DNA from: Strigamia acuminata
Lineage: Eukaryota > Arthropoda > Chilopoda > Geophilomorpha > Linotaeniidae
Assembly (NCBI GenBank): GCA_949358305.1
Contig: OX442314.1
Location: 24,669,060-24,733,059 of the forward strand
DNA: 64,000 nt
Reading direction: 5' to 3'
In this document: in pieces, positions 22,746-34,500 of the stretch
Layout of the letters: every line of letters begins with the position of its first letter
Position numbering within the stretch: the stretch's first letter is position 1
The notes under the pieces: model-generated
Database searches by the model: none
The model's input: only the letters and a program-made list of their open reading frames with translations
What the model was told of the DNA's origin: nothing
Translations under genes and position numbers: made by a program

Positions 22746-23333
22746 GAAGATCAAATAACACTAGGCGCATTCGTAAAGGAATTTAGACTAATCAGCATTT
22801 TAAACAACACATTTAAACTGCTTTTGAAACTACTTGTCTCAATCTAACTTCAAAAATGGCAGCGGATTTAGTTTGTTTTCAGTTGCAGCGGGCAGCAAAT
22901 TTACAAACTGCAAGCGCTTTAGGAATCCCTGTGTTGATTTCGTAGCCAGGAATGACTAAAGCATCAATAGTTCGAACAGCATTGAAATTTTGAATTTATC
23001 GTCTGTGTTCGCTTTGTTTGACCCAGTTAAGGTGAGGTGAGGTGAGCGCAATCTGAGCAGGGAACTTGCCTTCCTGCGTTATTAATTCTGTTAGCTGCAT
23101 TAGTCACTCTTGGCCACAAAGATTCCTAAAGCGACTGTAGTTTGTAAATATGCCAGCGGGCATGCACACAGCATTTAAACAACAAAATATGTTGAACTGC
23201 AAGTTAAAACACAACTTTATAAAAGCACTTACTAAATTTGCAATCAAAATTTGGAATTTAAATAAGTTTAGTGCTAAATAAACTTTGCGAATGAAGCAAG
23301 CGTAAATATTGAAACACCGAAACCATTCAATTA
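22746..23333. other. Anonymous intergenic DNA
   Basis: A CTAGGCGCATTCGTAAAG end of the GCATTC group occurs at 22762. No gene is supported. Confidence 0.35.
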
Positions 23334-23500
23334 AGCCTGGTTCACACTTGCTACAATGAGCTGCGATTGGCTGCAGAAAAAAAATCGCACGGAAATATAT
23401 AAATATTTCCTATTTTTCCATGCAATCTTTTTCCGCAGCCAATCACAGCAAACCTCAGCTGCAACAATTCCGCAGCGTATCCGCAATTGTGAACCAGGCT
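23334..23500. mobile_element. PIF/Harbinger-type MITE, TTA target duplication
   Basis: The ends AGCCTGGTTCACA and TGTGAACCAGGCT are perfect inverted repeats flanked by TTA on both sides (23331-23333, 23501-23503). Interior inverted phrases (CTGCGATTGGCTGC and CGCAGCCAATCACAGC) make most of the element fold back. No protein. A 3-bp TTA duplication is typical of PIF/Harbinger. Confidence 0.8.
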
Positions 23501-23503
23501 TTA

Positions 23504-24971
23504 GTACCCGTAAGATCATCTGCTAACAAAAGTGTATGCCCACAGACTTTTCTGTGTGTATAGACTTGAGACCGGTTAAAAAAAACGACCGATCACAAAT
23601 TGTCAAGACCGATCGCTACTTTCTGTGCCTGGAAACGAAGATCAGCTTTCCGTTGCATCGACACGCCAGAAAATTAATTCTTTATGTCACAGATCATATC
23701 TCATAGACATTCCGAGACTGGAATGAAATTTGAGAGAACCAGTTTTTTCTGTAGGCAAAATTTCTGTGGGCAGACTGGTTTCCTACATAGAAAACTGCTT
23801 ATGAGTACTAAGCGTTAGCCAGGACCAGGACTCACCCCTGCTCTTACTTCATTTTCCTGATCTATCACCGCTTCAAACTGTTCGTCGTGGAAATGTCGTA
23901 AAGTGGGACAAAAACTTATCCAGCGCCGGCTTTTTAAAAAGTCGGTTTATGACATTGACCGACGACTTATCGTCAAAATGACGTCATTTCCAGCTTTGAA
24001 AAGCAGTAAAGTGAAAAGATTTTAAACGCACCTAAACTTTTTATGAGTTTTACATTACAAACTCTATATAGACTACGTTATCAGTTGTGCGAGAAAACCC
24101 AGATTGCATACTTTCATCCAAATTATCCCTAGCTTTACTTTTTCCCATACACACACTTTTATTATCTCAAAACAAACGAGAGTAATATATTTTTCAAAAA
24201 TGTTGTTCGCACTATTTTATACATTTTTCTGGCAAATCACTCGACTCAGATTGAGGAGCCCCCACGTCCAAAACGTCGAACTTGGCACTGAAATATCACT
24301 TTTCACGATGAATTATTTTATATGTAAAAATGACTGCATTTCTATTCCAGTGTTGGCAAAATGAAAAATTTGTTAGTCGGCCATTCATCTCCGTAAATCG
24401 CAGCCGCCTGTCGGGTAATTGAAGTGCAATAATTCTTCGTTGAAGGGGATGTTGAAGGAGTGTGGGGTTATATTATATCACAAGGCAATCAAATCTCGCG
24501 CAAACACAAGCTCCGTTCACATTGCCATCCATCCGGCATTGGTCTGACCAACCAGTAATAAATTGTACTCTTGTTTTAATAGCCCTACAATCACACTGGC
24601 TTGCCACGCTGGCCACCACAACGACTGCAAGAGCAAATCAGGCAACAAATCAAGTGCAATTTTAGCCCCGCAGCCACCGACGCGTAAATCTCTCCACGTT
24701 GATTGATCTTAAAAATCACCCGCCCACTGGTCACAAAACCCAGCATCAAATCGATTCCTGCTGTATATCACCGACCCTACTCACGTAAGCAAAGCAAGTT
24801 TCTTCAGCATTCCAAATCTCGCAATACATTCTACGAAACGACACTACTCTGATCTCTTAAAGTGCGGACAACATCGCTTCCTAATTTGTCTCGTACCCAT
24901 TCCCACGTTGTTTGTCACTTTGTTTCTTTGTCGCGGAGTCCTAAGCTATGACAAATATGGGGCCCTAACAT
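23504..24971. other. Anonymous intergenic DNA
   Basis: No gene supported; short frames at 24104-24364 and 24462-24665 have no recognisable product. GACCGATCACAAATTGTC, GACCGATCGCTAC and GACCGACGACTTATC recur loosely but show no clear structure. Confidence 0.4.
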
Positions 24972-25204
24972 GTTTTCAAGGCGCGCTGTGATTGGTTGAG
25001 AGCTAACGATGGCGCTTCGTTTCGTCAATGTAAGTTTTCTCATATCGATGTATTTCCAGGTGTTAGTTTCTTTTTTTCTAAAAGGGGGGGCCTAGCCCCC
25101 CCCTTGACCTAACCTTATCTGTTTTTAGCAATGTAGACAGAACGGAGTTTTTCGTCAATGTAATTCAATGCATCTCTCAACCAACCACAGCGCGCCTTGA
25201 AAAC
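24972..25204. mobile_element. MITE with 31-bp terminal inverted repeats
   Basis: The left end GTTTTCAAGGCGCGCTGTGA and the right end are 31-bp inverted repeats with one mismatch. The middle contains a hairpin of GGGGGGGCC around TA and GGCCCCCCC-like arms (25084-25103), followed by CTTGACCTAACCTTA. This resembles the core of the C-type element at 51100, so the two may share ancestry. No clear target duplication is seen. Confidence 0.75.
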
Positions 25205-25660
25205 AATACGTTTACGTCGGACGTGAACGTACCCACTTCGTTAAAAAATTTTAATCTAGATAATTCCAATTCAGTTGTGTGAACTAGATAATTGCCAATG
25301 AACTAGATTATCGCCAAGGTCATTTCCTAGGCTAGATCAACCCTCAGTCAAGCACGATAAAATTTTTGTTGGGGCTTATTATTACGGTATTGACTCTTTC
25401 TAATCTTTGAGCCATCAAATCAACAGATTTTTTAGTAATATTTGGAGGGATATTACCTACAGCATATCTATGGCTCATAGATGTGCATCTGGAACCCATA
25501 CACTATCCACTTTGTAATCCTGATGCAGACACACAAATTTGTGACCAGATAAGTTTGACTACAAATTTTTCACCAAAATGGTCTTAAAACTTCTGTTGCC
25601 AAGATTCCTTCTACAAAATGTTGAGTCCCTCACCCTGACTAGCCATTATATCAAAAATTG
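25205..25660. other. Anonymous intergenic DNA
   Basis: No supported gene. An AACTAGATAATTGCCAATG/AACTAGATTATCGCC direct repeat lies at 25281-25315. Confidence 0.4.
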
Positions 25661-25847
25661 AACCTCCACCTAAATCTGCTCAAGGGCAAGAAAACTGTGA
25701 TTATGAAGATTCTTCTACTTTCTTGCAAATTTTTTCAATAAATTTGATATCCATTCGAGCAAAATTTATTGAAAAAATGTGTAAGAAAGTTGGAGAAGCT
25801 TCGTAATCACAGTTTCCATGCCCTAGTGCAGATTTAGGTGGAGGGTT
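25661..25847. mobile_element. Fold-back element with arms of about 85 bp
   Basis: The left arm begins AACCTCCACCTAAATCTGC and runs through AACTGTGATTATGAAGATTC and TTTTTTCAATAAATTT. The right arm is its reverse complement with scattered mismatches, ending GGTGGAGGGTT. A short loop near 25750 separates them. Almost the whole element could form one hairpin. No protein and no obvious target duplication. Confidence 0.7.
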
Positions 25848-26794
25848 AGAAATTGGAAATTGGAAAATATCATGTTTCATGCTACACCCTACGTGTTGTT
25901 TAAAAATGCGCTTCTATAAAATATTGATATAATGGTAGTTTAGGAAAAACTACTCAGTATCGAAAATCAAACAAAACTTATAGCGAATTCTAAAATGTTG
26001 GTAAGAAATATAAATACCACAAACATCTATAAGAGTGTTTGTATGAATCTCCAGCCCTGATGCACGCCATTTTCCTTTTGCTACAACCTCTTTAAACACA
26101 ATAAGCCTGGACGGTAAAGCATATTCAAATATTCAAACACAACTTTAAGAATTCAAACAACTCAGAAATGGATCAATATTCAATCTACTCAGTTTCTTCC
26201 TTAAAAACATTAATTTAATACTTGGCTTGAACTTCGCAAATATTTATTAAATTTTGCTCAAATTATATACGACTGAAGCTGACTGTGATGCACAGGTTCA
26301 CTTAAAAGCTCAGAAACCACGCAGCCGTTAATATTAATAACACAGACATCACTTGTGTTCAGGAGAACTCATAAACCTAACAATTGCATCATTCTTCAGC
26401 TCTTAATACAAAGTGAAATGATCTGCAACCGATATCTGACTTGCACTGAACGCAGAATTATAATTAACTTAGCCAACGAATAATTAACTTATTACGCTGC
26501 AAAGTTAATAATTATACCCTTTAAGTAATCATTACTTCCTTTTATTCTACCAATTTTCACTCTCGAATCTTCCTCAACAGAGTAGTGTGCACAATTCACT
26601 TACAAGTTAGTCACAGTTCAAAACATGACCTTGCACACATTAAAAATACAATAACTTAAAACATTTAGTCTGGGTTAAATATAATTCCAATGTATTTTCC
26701 AACCTTATGAGCACACTAAATTAGCCGCCATTCTAGTTAGATCACGGTAACCCTCAATTAAACACCCCAAATTTGCTTGTTTAAAAATGTTCTT
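25848..26794. other. Anonymous AT-rich intergenic DNA
   Basis: No gene or paired termini recognised. Confidence 0.4.
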
Positions 26795-27467
26795 TACCGT
26801 ATTTTACCGATTAAGAGTCGCCCTCGAATTGTAGCCGCGGCTGAGACACCAAGAATACCGTATTTTTGCAAAAGTACGGTATTGTTTCCGTATTTAACCT
26901 CACGTACGCTTCGTTCAGACTCCGTTTGTTACAATAACCCTTCCAACCCTGAGATGGGTCATTTTGTAACCCTGTTTTAAAAAAATCATTATTTTTATAA
27001 GAAATAATTTTTTTTTTTCTCTGATTTTTGCTGACTATTCCTTTGAAACATCACTAGACACTATACCACAGTTGAATTTTTTTTAATTTTTTAAGTTTTT
27101 CTATAATTTGAACTCAAAGTTTAACTGGGTCAAAAAAGACCCATCTTAGGAGTCCAAAGGACATAAATCATGATCATCAGCAGGCTCCGCTAATGTCAAT
27201 CATTGCCACCAGGTGTTGCGGCGGCCATCTTTGTTGTTGTCAAAAACATATGTTGGCCAAATTCCTTCGGAAATCCCTAAAACCCGGATTTTGCGCATGC
27301 GCAGAATCCGGGTCACAAAATGCCCATCTTAGGGAGAGATGGGAGGCCAATTCTTTTGGGTTGGAAGGGTTAAACAAATGTAACAAACGAAAAACCAAAA
27401 TTGTAATTGCTGACAAAAATGGCAGTTTTGAATAAAAGCCGCGGCTCTTAATCGATAAAATACAGTA
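26795..27467. mobile_element. TACCGTAT-group MITE, type A copy 4, split by a piggyBac-type MITE
   Basis: Both ends survive: TACCGTATTTTACCGATTAA on the left and, reversed, TACTGTATTTTATCGATTAA on the right. At the central palindrome (GTTACATTAAACAAATG in copy 2) a 432-bp insert has entered at TTAA. The ORFs across this region (26777-26980, 27193-27435) are readings of repeat DNA. Confidence 0.85.
26938..27369. mobile_element. piggyBac-type MITE, TTAA target, nested in type A
   Basis: The termini CCCTTCCAACCC and GGGTTGGAAGGG are perfect 12-bp inverted repeats. They are flanked by TTAA on the right (27370-27373) and ATAA, one base changed, on the left (26934-26937). The empty site in copy 2 of the host element reads CATTAAAC. 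TTAA target plus CCC/GGG ends is diagnostic of the piggyBac superfamily. An inner palindrome (ACCCGGATTTTGCGC and GCGCAGAATCCGGGT) lies around 27281-27314. No transposase. Confidence 0.88.
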
Positions 27468-28170
27468 GTCTAAATGACTTATCGAATTCAACTTATTGTT
27501 TATGTTGTTATAGTATCTGAATGCCTGTTTCCAAAATAAATTTCTCTGCCAAAAATCGTCATTTTTTCGATTAACTTTTTTTCATTTTTTTTGCAGAAAT
27601 AAACCTGAGTTTGCGAGCGCGGGGCCAAGTGTGGCCGCACTGCCCACGCAGCGTAAAGTAGCCTCCGGCTGCCACATTTAAGTGAATCATGATGACAGTC
27701 CTGACAGGATGCTTTTTGATGATGTCTATTCTATACTCTTGTTTTCACTTTTTTCTTTTTAAATTAATGTTGGGGCTGTTGGCTAAAGGTGTGGTTCCAT
27801 AAAGATATAAAAATATAGCAGCTCGCTTGTTGAACCACCAGCTTGCACATCGGCTTAAGTTTGAAAAAACAGCTCTGCACATTTTCATACAAGCGTGAAT
27901 ATACATTGCCCATTTCCAAATTCAAGTTGTAACGTGCGATAATAATGGATTTAATAAACCATTCAAAAGGCACCTTTAGCAAATCCTAAATGTAATTTAA
28001 ATCCAAAAAAATAAAGGCTTTTTAAAATCACACTTTACCATCTTCACCTTTATGTAAGTGTCATGTGACTAGCAATCCAGAACTGCTTCACCAGAAAAGT
28101 AATGTGCTATATGCTGTCGCTTCTTTTGAAGAAAGAACAGTGTTAGCAGTAGGCGGTTTTTCTTTATACA
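27468..28170. other. Anonymous intergenic DNA
   Basis: No supported gene. A 72-codon minus frame at 27764-27982 has no recognisable domain. Confidence 0.4.
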
Positions 28171-28430
28171 GTAGAGCATTGATTATCCAAACATGCAAAC
28201 GACTGGTTAACTCAGGGGTCGGCAACCTTTTGAGACGGAAGAGTCAAAAGTTACAATTTAGGATTAGGATTAGGATTAGGTATATAGTTATCTGGACATC
28301 GAAAGAGCCGCAGGTTGCCGACCCCTGGATTAACTGAACAGCAATGATAGATGTTTTATCGACTTTTTAATCCATTTTTGTCGATTTTTCAGTAGGTTTT
28401 TATTGATTTTTTTTGTTTTAGTATACAATG
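28171..28430. mobile_element. Broken pogo/Tigger-like element carrying a nested hAT MITE
   Basis: ACAGTAGAGCATTGATTATCC repeats the start of the pogo MITE at 4978. The A/T-rich TTTTATCGACTTTTTAATCC further on resembles its core. The matching right terminus is not seen. At 28213-28327 it is interrupted by a hAT-type MITE. Confidence 0.55.
28213..28327. mobile_element. hAT-type MITE, 8-bp target duplication
   Basis: The ends CAGGGGTCGGCAACC and, inverted, GGTTGCCGACCCCTG are flanked by GGTTAACT (28205-28212) and GATTAACT (28328-28335), an 8-bp duplication with one change. CAGGGGTCGGCAA is a well-known end of Charlie-like hAT elements. The 115-bp body includes three to four TTAGGA repeats. Confidence 0.88.
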
Positions 28431-28433
28431 TAG

Positions 28434-28716
28434 TACCGTAACGCTTCAAATAAACACCTGGGTGTTTATTTTTTTTTGGACTTGACACCCCTGCCCCCTC
28501 CCCGGCGCCTATTTGAACCCCGGTGCTTATTCGGTCCTGACAATTTTTTTTTTTAAAAATTCACAAATTTTTCAAAAAAAAAAAGAAGGATGATTTCCTT
28601 GTAAAAATCGATGATTTTTATAAGAAAATGAATCATTAATATCAGCACAAAATCACCAACTTTTTTGTGTCAACCAGGCGCTTATTGTCTCTAGTGACTT
28701 CCCAGGCGGTTAAACT
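28434..28716. mobile_element. TACCGTAT-group element, type G copy 1
   Basis: It starts TACCGTAACGCTTCAAATAA and carries GGCGCCTATTTGAACC, CGGTGCTTATTCGG and, inverted at the far end, GGCGCTTATTG. It shares the alternating AATAAGCGCC theme with 42227-42528. The right boundary is approximate. Confidence 0.5.
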
Positions 28717-28832
28717 ACTGGGTTGGCTATGCTATTTTCAGTTATAGTGTATGCTCAGTTTTCTACTATATTTATTGGCAGAAAGGGAAAAAGTACCTGC
28801 CACAAACTCTGTATTATTTTTTCTACCGCTAC
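28717..28832. repeat. Dispersed repeat shared with 45972-46118
   Basis: GGCTATGCTATTTTCAGTTA, then TTCTACTATATTTATTGGCA, then AAGTACCTGCCACAAACTC are shared in order with 45972-46118. Reversed, its end TACAGAGTTTGTGGCAGG resembles the GAGAGTTTGC family end, so it is probably a related TA-target MITE. Confidence 0.55.
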
Positions 28833-31200
28833 TTTCGCACAAAGTAGCTAGAAAACACTACATATTGCTCCTTTTCATTGCAATTTTCACTTCATTCCCA
28901 ATGCTTTTTGATGCCATGGTGGACAAACTTAAAACAGCTGTACCGAAGAAAAGTTCTTTTTTCTCTCTACGATCACAAACTGATCTTAGATGATACACGT
29001 TTTTCCACTTTGGGTTCGTGAATTGTCATCTTCCGCTTCCATAAAAATCGCCAGGCGGTTTACAAAATCCACCACAACACTGATGAATTTACCGGATTTC
29101 TCTGGTTTCCCGTCACTATGAAAATGCACCTCAACAGACATAAAATGCTTACTCACATCATGTCATTTTTTCTTGAAGAAGCTTATTGTTTATTACATAG
29201 AGTAAGTGCGTTGAATTTATGAAAGGGAAAGTCACTTCTCCATATTTTTCATTTTAACGAATACTTTAATTTGTCAAATAAATATGCATTTGGTAACTTC
29301 GACTTACGATTAATTTCCAAATTTGCCGCCAATTATACCATCAAACTAAAAGAAACAACCGCACATGCGCAATCCATAAAATTATGATGTAATGCAATTT
29401 GGCTCCGCCCACAATAACAAAACTAAAAATTTACAGCATGTTACCAAAATATTCTTGCTTTCTTTCCATTATGTGCAACAAGCATGTGCAGAATGTGATG
29501 CGCAGTTTCAATTTGGCATCAAGATACCGGGTGCAAACTACAGCCAATGGAGGCACAAAAAAAGGGATCCACTACACCAGACACTTCATTTCGATGTTCA
29601 AAACACACTTAGGATGCCGAAGTGACTGTTCCTTAAAGAAATTGAACGCACCTACTGTTGTAATTACTTTCCAACATTTGCATTTAGATACTTACATTAC
29701 TTTTTTCCACTCTTCAGCCTGAAGAAGTGCTCTAGCCGCTCTCTTAACCTGCAATCAAATAACCAAAAAAATTAATCTAAAAATTACCTTCAGTTCTCTC
29801 CAAGATCAAATATCAACAAAATTGTGAGTTCTACATAATAAAATCTTTATTCAAGCCATAAAAAAATCCTATCAAATTCATGTAACGCAAATTAAAGCTC
29901 GAGGGTCTGAAATTGCCAGCCAAGACGTGCCGTGGCAAAGGTGTAATGAAGGAAACTTAAAGTTTGTCTACGCTCTTCAAAGAAAAAATAGTCGCGCATA
30001 GTCTTAGCAGCAAAATTGCAAGTCATTGTGCAAGCAGTAGAAATTGTGTGGCGCTAATTGCTTCGATTGCCAGTGCCAATCCCAAAGGGCACAGCGCTCC
30101 CATCGGTACAGTTCGCTTTTTACCTTTTTTTCCACCTGACTCGGTATGCCGAGAACGGATGAAGAGTCGATGGCGTTCGTCCCGAGGGTGACGATGGTGG
30201 AACAAAGGGAAGAAATTTCATTTGAATATAATTAGGAAACACGCACATAACGAAGAGATGAAAGAGCGACAAATAAAAGCGGCTACGTCGGTTGTTATCG
30301 AGTTGTATATTGTGTTGTTCGTTTCCTCGTGCTCATAACACGTTGTTTATCACGCACAAATTGCCATGTTTTCTTAGCGATCTTATCTCCCGTTATGAAC
30401 TCGGACTTTCACAACGCTACGGTTCACTCAAGTCAGTTCCTCGGAGCAGAAAATATGGCAATCCCTTACACTTACCAAGCCTTGGATTCACGAGGTAATG
30501 AAGCGGAACAAGCATAAAGCCCCACAGCATCTTCGAGTGCTACCATCCAACCACTTGAGTTGGCCCGACTGGCGATTGTGTTATGGCCACACTCAAAAGC
30601 TAACACCAACAACGCTCGATGCAATTAAAACTGAAACCCACTACAAACAAACAAATGAAACTTCCATTACAAGGGTTAACCATCTTCACTTTTTATAGTT
30701 CCTTTTACCAACTCGGCAAAACATTATCGATAAGTGTGCGCTACGCTTCGGTGGAAATGACTTAAAGTGCAACAAACAACTCGAGATTAATGCAAATAAA
30801 TTGCCGATACTTCACTTCGCTTTGCTTCTCTTCGTTTCCAATGTTTGTTTTTCTCGACAATCGGCAAACACTATTTATTTAATATTTACCCCGCAAAGAT
30901 ACAAATGTAAAAGTTTCTGTTGGTATAGACAGCAAAAACAGAAAAATATGGTAAACTTATTGATAGTTTAGCGTAAATGCCAATTAAAAGTTCCTCATTT
31001 TGACCAAATGGCCCACAACATCATTCATTGTTTTCGCTTTTTTTTGTGATCGATGCTTCACCATGAAGCACGACAACAATTGGCAATTCTATCTTGGTTG
31101 TAAAAATCAAAAGCAGGCATAAAACCACTTCTTAAACCACTCAAAGCTGTCGTTTCTGGTTTTGCACTTTTTGATAATGTGTTCATTTTGTGACACATTC
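28833..31200. other. Intergenic DNA with a CG-richer patch
   Basis: 29880-30320 is locally CG-richer and contains overlapping open frames on both strands (29964-30191 plus, 30023-30205 minus), none with a recognisable domain. It could be a promoter or non-coding exon, but nothing decides this. The rest is AT-rich and anonymous. Confidence 0.35.
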
Positions 31201-31337
31201 GGTGCATTCGAAAAGTCATTTGCACTAAACGATCAGTGTGCAATTGGTAGTGTAAATGTCAAGTTAAACGACCCGATTTTCAAGTTTAAAAATAAATTTC
31301 TGTATAAATTTCAGTAGCTGCATTCAAAAACTCTAAA

Positions 31338-31342
31338 ACGCC
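31338..31342 (+). repeat. 5-bp target duplication, left copy
   Basis: ACGCC immediately precedes the left LTR and is repeated immediately after the right LTR (35868-35872). Five-base duplications are usual for Ty3/gypsy integrases. Confidence 0.9.
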
Positions 31343-31476
31343 TGTGGTGGTCGCTAGGTGGCGACAGTTATCCGGCAAGGTCACATGCACCTGATTACGT
31401 CAGGACGACCTTGCCGGCACTGAATAAACGACACGCGTACTATACACATCGTTGTCCGTCTTTAATAAACACAACA
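31343..31476 (+). repeat. 5' LTR, 134 bp
   Basis: It begins TGTGGTGGTCGCTAGG and ends AATAAACACAACA. It contains an 11-bp inverted repeat, CCGGCAAGGTC (31372-31382) and GACCTTGCCGG (31407-31417), and two AATAAA poly(A) motifs (in CTGAATAAACG and TTTAATAAACA). I see no difference from the 3' LTR. Confidence 0.95.
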
Positions 31477-31491
31477 TGGTGTCAGAAGTGG
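31477..31491 (+). promoter_or_regulatory. Primer binding site for tRNA-Leu
   Basis: TGGTGTCAGAAGTGG starts directly after the LTR. It is complementary to the CCACTTCTGACACCA 3' end I recall for an insect tRNA-Leu, including the CCA tail. Match and position are as expected for minus-strand priming. Confidence 0.8.
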
Positions 31492-31597
31492 TTGGTGGTG
31501 GATTTGCGTGGCGAGAGAGGTGATTCCGTGGTGGCGATACGCGAGGACGAGTTTGGTGAGGTTTTGAACAGTGAAAGTGGCGGGCGAGACGGCCAAG

Positions 31598-34500
31598 ATG
31601 GCAGTTGCTTTTCAATTTATTCCGCCGGCGCCATTCGACTTCAAATGCGCCGAGAGTTGGCCAAGGTGGATACGGCGATTTGAAAGGTACCGTGAGTCGT
31701 CCGGCCTGGAGGAGCAGGTGGAGTCGAAGCAGGTGACGACGTTGATTTACTGCCTCGGCGACGAGGCGGAAGACATTTTGGCGGCGGCGACATTGAAAAC
31801 GAAGGAAAGGAAGGACTATGCGCTCGTGAAGAAGGTGTTCGACGATTATTTTGTCGGTAAGCGCAATGTGATTTTCGAGCGGGCTAAATTCCACAGGAGG
31901 AAACAGGAGCCGGGCGAGACGGTGGACTCGTTCCTCACGGCGCTGCACGCGCTGATCGAGACGTGTGATTACAAAACTTTGAAGGACGAATTGGTGCGGG
32001 ATCGGTTTGTGGTGGGGATTCTCGATGCAAAAGTGTCCGAGGCTCTGCAGTTGGATAGTGCCTTGACATTAGAGACGGCGGTGGAGAAAGCACGAATGAA
32101 GGAGGTGGTGAAGAGCCAGCAGAGTTTTATTCGTGCTGGTGAGCCGAGCGTCGTAGCCGTGGAAGAGGTGAAATCAAATCGTCGCGAGCAGGGTGAGCGG
32201 GGTGCGCAGAGCGGTCGATGGAGCGGTCGATGGAGCGGTCAGTCGGGTTCGGGTAAGTCGAGTCCAGGCGGCCGTGCATCGGGGCCTGGCTGTCGCAACT
32301 GTGGATTTCCAAGGCACGATCGAGGTGAGTGCCCGGCGCGTGATGCCAAATGCCGGAAGTGCGACATGAAAGGACATTATGCACGGACGTGTAGGAGTAC
32401 AAAGGCGCACGAGGTTCGGGCGATGGAGGAGTCGCACGCGGATGATCTGTTTTTGGGACGAGTGACGGCGGGACGGGCGGCGCGTTCGCCGCCGTGGAGG
32501 GTGAGTCTGCGTATTGAAAAAAAACTTATTCGTTTTAAGGTGGATACGGGAGCGGACGTTACGGCAATCCCTTCGTCAAGCGAGTGGCGACCAAAGCTGC
32601 TGGAACCGCCGGACCAGGGACTATTTCACGCGGGGTCGAGCCGATTGACGGTGGTGGGCATGTTCTTGGCCAAGATCCACTACGAGAAGATGGCGGTGTG
32701 CGAGTGGACGTATGTGGTGGACGGATTGAGTGAGCCGCTGTTGAGCCGAGATGCGAGTGTGCGACTGGGTTTGGTGAAATTTACCGGAAGTATGTCGGAG
32801 GTGACGGAGGAGGACCGCCGGTATTTGGTCGATTATCCTGAGATGTTTGAGGGCATCGGACTTATGCAGGGCGAATATGACATTGAGTTGGAACCAAATA
32901 CAAGACCATTTTCTATTTCAGTGCCGAGGCGGGTCCCGATTCCGCTGTTGCCGCGGGTGAAAAAACAACTAGATTCAATGCTGGAGCAGGGCGTAATTAG
33001 TCGAGTGGACGGCCCAACGGAGTGGTGCGCGGGTATGGTTACGGCCGAGAAGGGAAAGCCCGACGAGAAGGGAGAGCGAGGCATTCGGATCTGCGTGGAT
33101 TTGATTCCGCTGAATCGTGGCGTGCGGAGGCCGAGAACCGTAATGCCCGACGTCGATACTACGTTGGCGTCGATTGCGGGGTCAAAGTATTTCACAAAGC
33201 TCGACGCATTTCACGGGTTTTGGCAGGTGGCGCTGTCGGAGAGGAGCCGACTGTTGACAACATTCATAACGCCGTTCGGGAGGTTTTGTTTTAATAGATT
33301 GCCGTTCGGAATAACGTCGGCGCCCGAATATTTTCAACAGCGCATGAATTTAATTTTGGAAGGGTGCGAGGGATGTGAGTGCCAAATAGATGACATCTTG
33401 GTACATGGGCGCACGCGACAGGAACACGACGCACGACTTTCGGTGGTGTTGCGGAGACTGAGGGAAGCGGGCGTTCGGTTAAACAGGGACAAGTGTGAGT
33501 TTTGTAGAGCCAGTATTAGATTTTTGGGTGTGTATATTGGCGAGCATGGCGTGCGGCCGGATCCGGAGAAGGTGGCGGCGATTGTCGGTATGGGGCCGCC
33601 AGAGTCAGTATCGGGGGTGCGTCGGCTAATGGGCCTAGTTAATCATTTGGGGAAGTTCGTACCTCATTTGTCGGAAAAGATACGACCGATCTCGGAATTG
33701 TTGAAGGACGAGAAAAAGTCCCTGTGGTGTTGGGGCCAGCCACAAGAGGAGGCATTCAGGGTTATCAAAGAGGCATTGTCGAGGGACGTAGAGTTGGCTC
33801 ACTACGATTTGGGAGCCGAGGTTATTGTGTCGGCGGACGCGTCTTCGTTCGGCTTGGGGGCGGTGCTCTTGCAGCGGACGGAAGGAGGGGATTTGCGTCC
33901 AATTGCGTATGCGTCGTCGATGATGACAGAGACTGAACAGCGGTATGCCCAGATTGAGAAAGAGGCGCTTGCCGTGACATGGGCGTGCGAGAAGTTCGCG
34001 AAATATCTCACGGGACGGGATTTTCACGTCCATACGGACCATAAGCCATTGGTGCCACTACTGGGCAACAAGAGTTTGGACGCGATGCCCGTTAGGATTC
34101 AGCGGTTTAGGATGCGGCTCATGTGGTTCCGTTTTACAATATCGCACGTTCCGGGGCGACAGTTGATCATTGCCGATACGTTGTCACGGGCACCGGTGGG
34201 GAAGCCGACGGGGATGGGAGAGTTGGTTCGGGCTGCCGAGGCTCAGGTCGAGGTGGTGGTGGCGGGACTCCCGGCGTCGAGTGCTAGATTGGAACAGATT
34301 CGGAAGGCTGTGGAAGAGGACGAGGAGAGCCGACTCTTGATGAAGTACATACGGGAAGGGTGGCCAGATAAGCGGAGGCTCCCGACGTCAATGAGTGTTT
34401 TTTGGCGTGATCAGGGGAATTTGACGATCGGTAAAGGCTTGATTTTGAAGAACGAGAGAATCTTTATTCCCAGGGGATTGAGAGCTGAGATTGTGGCAAA

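Noticed and set aside
31400-31948. 182-codon minus frame over the retrotransposon start
   Set aside because: Antisense shadow of the GC-rich gag region. The same applies to the other minus frames between 32127 and 35563.
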